NCBI GenBank assembly: GCA_030045215.1
Contig: JASIBJ010000065.1
Location: 1 to 15,215 of the forward strand
Direction of reading: 5' to 3'
DNA from: Streptosporangiaceae bacterium
Lineage (GTDB): Bacteria > Actinomycetota > Actinomycetes > Streptosporangiales > Streptosporangiaceae
DNA: 15,215 nt
Shown: positions 13,867 through 15,215 of the stretch, piece by piece
Position numbering within the stretch: position 1 is the first letter of the stretch
Layout: every line of letters begins with the position of its first letter
Translations under genes and position numbers: made by a program
The notes under the pieces: model-generated
Database searches by the model: none
Told to the model about the DNA's origin: nothing
The model's input: only the letters and a program-made list of their open reading frames with translations

Positions 13867-14916
13867 TCACGTGTCGATGTGCTGGCCCAGTACCGGCCGC
13901 GCGCCACTTGCCTGGTAGAGGTCTGTCAGGAGCGAGACCATTCCCACGGCAACCTCGGGGCCCTCGTCAAGGTCTCCGTGACCCGTTGCCGCGCGGGCGA
14001 AATCCGCGATCTGCGCGCGATGCGAGATGCCGTAATAGTCGATGCCGGGAGCTGGCTCCGACCTGATTTCGCATCGGGCAGCAGCAGCGCGGTCTTCCAG
14101 TTCCCTGTTGCCTTCAGCCCGTCGCAAAGTGCCGGGGTGGTCAAGGTCAAAGCAGACGCTTCCCTGGCTGCCGACAAACTCCAGGCGGCTACGCCAGGTC
14201 GTTGAACTCGCTACCGTCACATTAAGCGTGACGGGAGTCTCGCCCGCGACGAGCAGCGCGCTAAGCGTGTCCTCCGTCTCGATCACCCTGCCCAACTGGC
14301 TCCGGCCAACGACGGCGGCTTTGACCATCAGCTCGCCGCAGAGGAAGCGGGTGACATCGAGGCAGTGGTAGCCCTGGTTCGCCACGGCCGAGCCACCCTC
14401 GCCCGCCCAGGTTCCGCGCCAGTAGCTCTGCGTGTAGTAGCTAGGCTCCCGCTGTGCCTCCAGCGTGACCTGCACATAGACCAGCTGACCGAGCAGTCCC
14501 TCGTGCAGCCAGCGGCGCACCTCCCGCACCAGCGGGTCGTAGCGGTGCTGCGAGACAACCGACAGCACCAGGCCTCGGTTATTCGCCAGGGCGACGAGAG
14601 CCTCAGCGTCGGGCACACACAGGGCAAGTGGCTTCTCCAGCAGGACGTGCTTGCCCGCTGTCAGCGCTGCCGTGGCGAGAGCCGCATGTTGCTCGTGATC
14701 CACCGCTATTGAGACGCTCGTGACGCGCGGATCAGCCAGCACGGTGGAGGCCGATCCGGCGACGCCGTCGATGCCGAACCTGGCAGCAAATTCTGCTGCG
14801 AGGTCCTGCTGGCGATCACATGCCCACAGCAGCTCCCAGTTCCCGAGCGAGCGAAAGCCATCGACGTGATTGGGCGCGACCCGCCCGCAGCCTATGATCC
14901 CGTGTCCGGGATTCAT
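13867..14916 (-). CDS. Gfo/Idh/MocA family NAD(P)-dependent oxidoreductase
   Basis: 349 residues, normal family length. The N-terminal Rossmann motif GIIGCGRVAPNH (6-17), the conserved EKP (94-96) and the C-terminal substrate motif GGSAVANQGYHCLD (174-187, with catalytic His184) are all present. Members oxidise or reduce a hydroxyl/keto group of sugars, inositols or NDP-sugars; StrI of streptomycin biosynthesis belongs here. ATG 14914-14916 overlaps the stop of the isomerase upstream as ATGA. Pairing with a TIM-barrel isomerase and a glycosyltransferase suggests it shapes a sugar or cyclitol unit of the product, perhaps the ketone that later receives an amino or guanidino group (inference). 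Confidence 0.92.
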   Translation of the reverse strand: MNPGHGIIGCGRVAPNHVDGFRSLGNWELLWACDRQQDLAAEFAARFGIDGVAGSASTVLADPRVTSVSIAVDHEQHAALATAALTAGKHVLLEKPLALCVPDAEALVALANNRGLVLSVVSQHRYDPLVREVRRWLHEGLLGQLVYVQVTLEAQREPSYYTQSYWRGTWAGEGGSAVANQGYHCLDVTRFLCGELMVKAAVVGRSQLGRVIETEDTLSALLVAGETPVTLNVTVASSTTWRSRLEFVGSQGSVCFDLDHPGTLRRAEGNRELEDRAAAARCEIRSEPAPGIDYYGISHRAQIADFARAATGHGDLDEGPEVAVGMVSLLTDLYQASGARPVLGQHIDT

Positions 14917-15215
14917 CGGTACTCGTTCATGAAATCGATGTATCCGGGAAGCACCTGCTCCGGCTCAGCGATACCAGGGTTCCAGTACTTCTCCCACTCG
15001 AAGGACGCCCAGCCTTCGAATCCTCGGCCGCCGACCCAGCTCAGCACGTCTCGGACAGGCAACTGCCCGTGACCCATCGGAACATAGGTCCAGGAACCGC
15101 CTTCGTTGACCATGTCCTTCACCTGCAGGTAAAGCAGCCATGGACGGATGTTCGCCCACGTCACCTCGGCAGACTCACCCTCGAGGTACGGGTTTCCCAG
15201 ATCCCACTGGACACC
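14913..15215 (-). CDS. TIM-barrel sugar isomerase/epimerase, C-terminal part
   Basis: The frame is open to the right edge, so the start is outside; 100 codons are visible. The sequence carries signatures of the xylose-isomerase-like TIM barrel (AP endonuclease family 2, IolE/Hyi type): WDLGNPYLEG near the edge, LYLQVKDM with the KD of the metal site, a following GHGQLPVRDVL, and the final strand and helix WASFEWEKYWNPGIAEPEQV, in which the last metal-binding Glu lies. It ends at Arg-TGA, with the stop overlapping the oxidoreductase ATG. The pair isomerase plus Gfo/Idh/MocA oxidoreductase is common in inositol and sugar-acid metabolism. Probably it prepares the keto-sugar or cyclitol substrate; the exact reaction is unknown. 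Confidence 0.88.
   Translation of the reverse strand, partial: GVQWDLGNPYLEGESAEVTWANIRPWLLYLQVKDMVNEGGSWTYVPMGHGQLPVRDVLSWVGGRGFEGWASFEWEKYWNPGIAEPEQVLPGYIDFMNEYR

Noticed and set aside
1..15215. CRISPR arrays, tRNA/rRNA genes, transposases or phage genes
   Set aside because: I saw no direct-repeat arrays, tRNA-like cloverleafs or transposase motifs, and no terminal repeats flanking the relics.

Overview
The window is high-GC DNA that uses GTG and TTG as well as ATG starts, has several ATGA stop/start overlaps, and has one gene that looks leaderless. This points to an actinomycete (Streptomyces or a relative). Almost every recognisable gene belongs to secondary metabolism, so I read it as the inside of a biosynthetic gene cluster that continues past both window edges.

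Left half (+ strand). The order is: an arginine-dependent amidinotransferase (start cut off), a DinB/DUF664 protein behind its own apparently leaderless promoter, a strong 12-bp hairpin, a decayed amidohydrolase copy, a free-standing carrier protein, a stand-alone adenylation enzyme of the prolyl-AMP-ligase (PltF/RedM-like) type, an asparagine-synthetase-like amide-forming enzyme without the glutaminase cysteine, and a relic of a second, unrelated NRPS adenylation domain.

Right half (- strand, read from the right edge inward). A TIM-barrel sugar isomerase/epimerase (cut off), a Gfo/Idh/MocA oxidoreductase, a GT-B glycosyltransferase and a SAM methyltransferase form one tightly coupled operon. 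An AT-rich segment with a hairpin, a small palindrome and a candidate promoter follows. Next come a wrecked SyrB2-type non-heme iron halogenase, a second free-standing carrier protein, a 94-residue unknown protein and an intact amidohydrolase. After about 590 bp without a recognisable gene there is a CmcH/NodU-type O-carbamoyltransferase, whose 3' end runs into the antisense of the adenylation relic.

How it may work together (inference): one amino acid is activated by the stand-alone adenylation enzyme and loaded on a carrier protein. A second building block receives a guanidine group from arginine. A sugar or cyclitol part is made and attached by the isomerase, oxidoreductase and glycosyltransferase. 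Methylation and O-carbamoylation decorate it. No condensation, thioesterase or ketosynthase domain is visible, so the asparagine-synthetase-like enzyme is the obvious candidate for making an amide or lactam bond. The predicted product class is a guanidino, carbamoylated, possibly glycosylated amino-acid antibiotic. I cannot match it to a known compound.

The most striking aspect is decay. Three biosynthetic genes (amidohydrolase copy, halogenase, second adenylation domain) survive only as fragments with deletions and frame changes, and one of them has an intact homologue in the window. The locus looks like two pathways merged, or one pathway remodelled, with a halogenation step lost.
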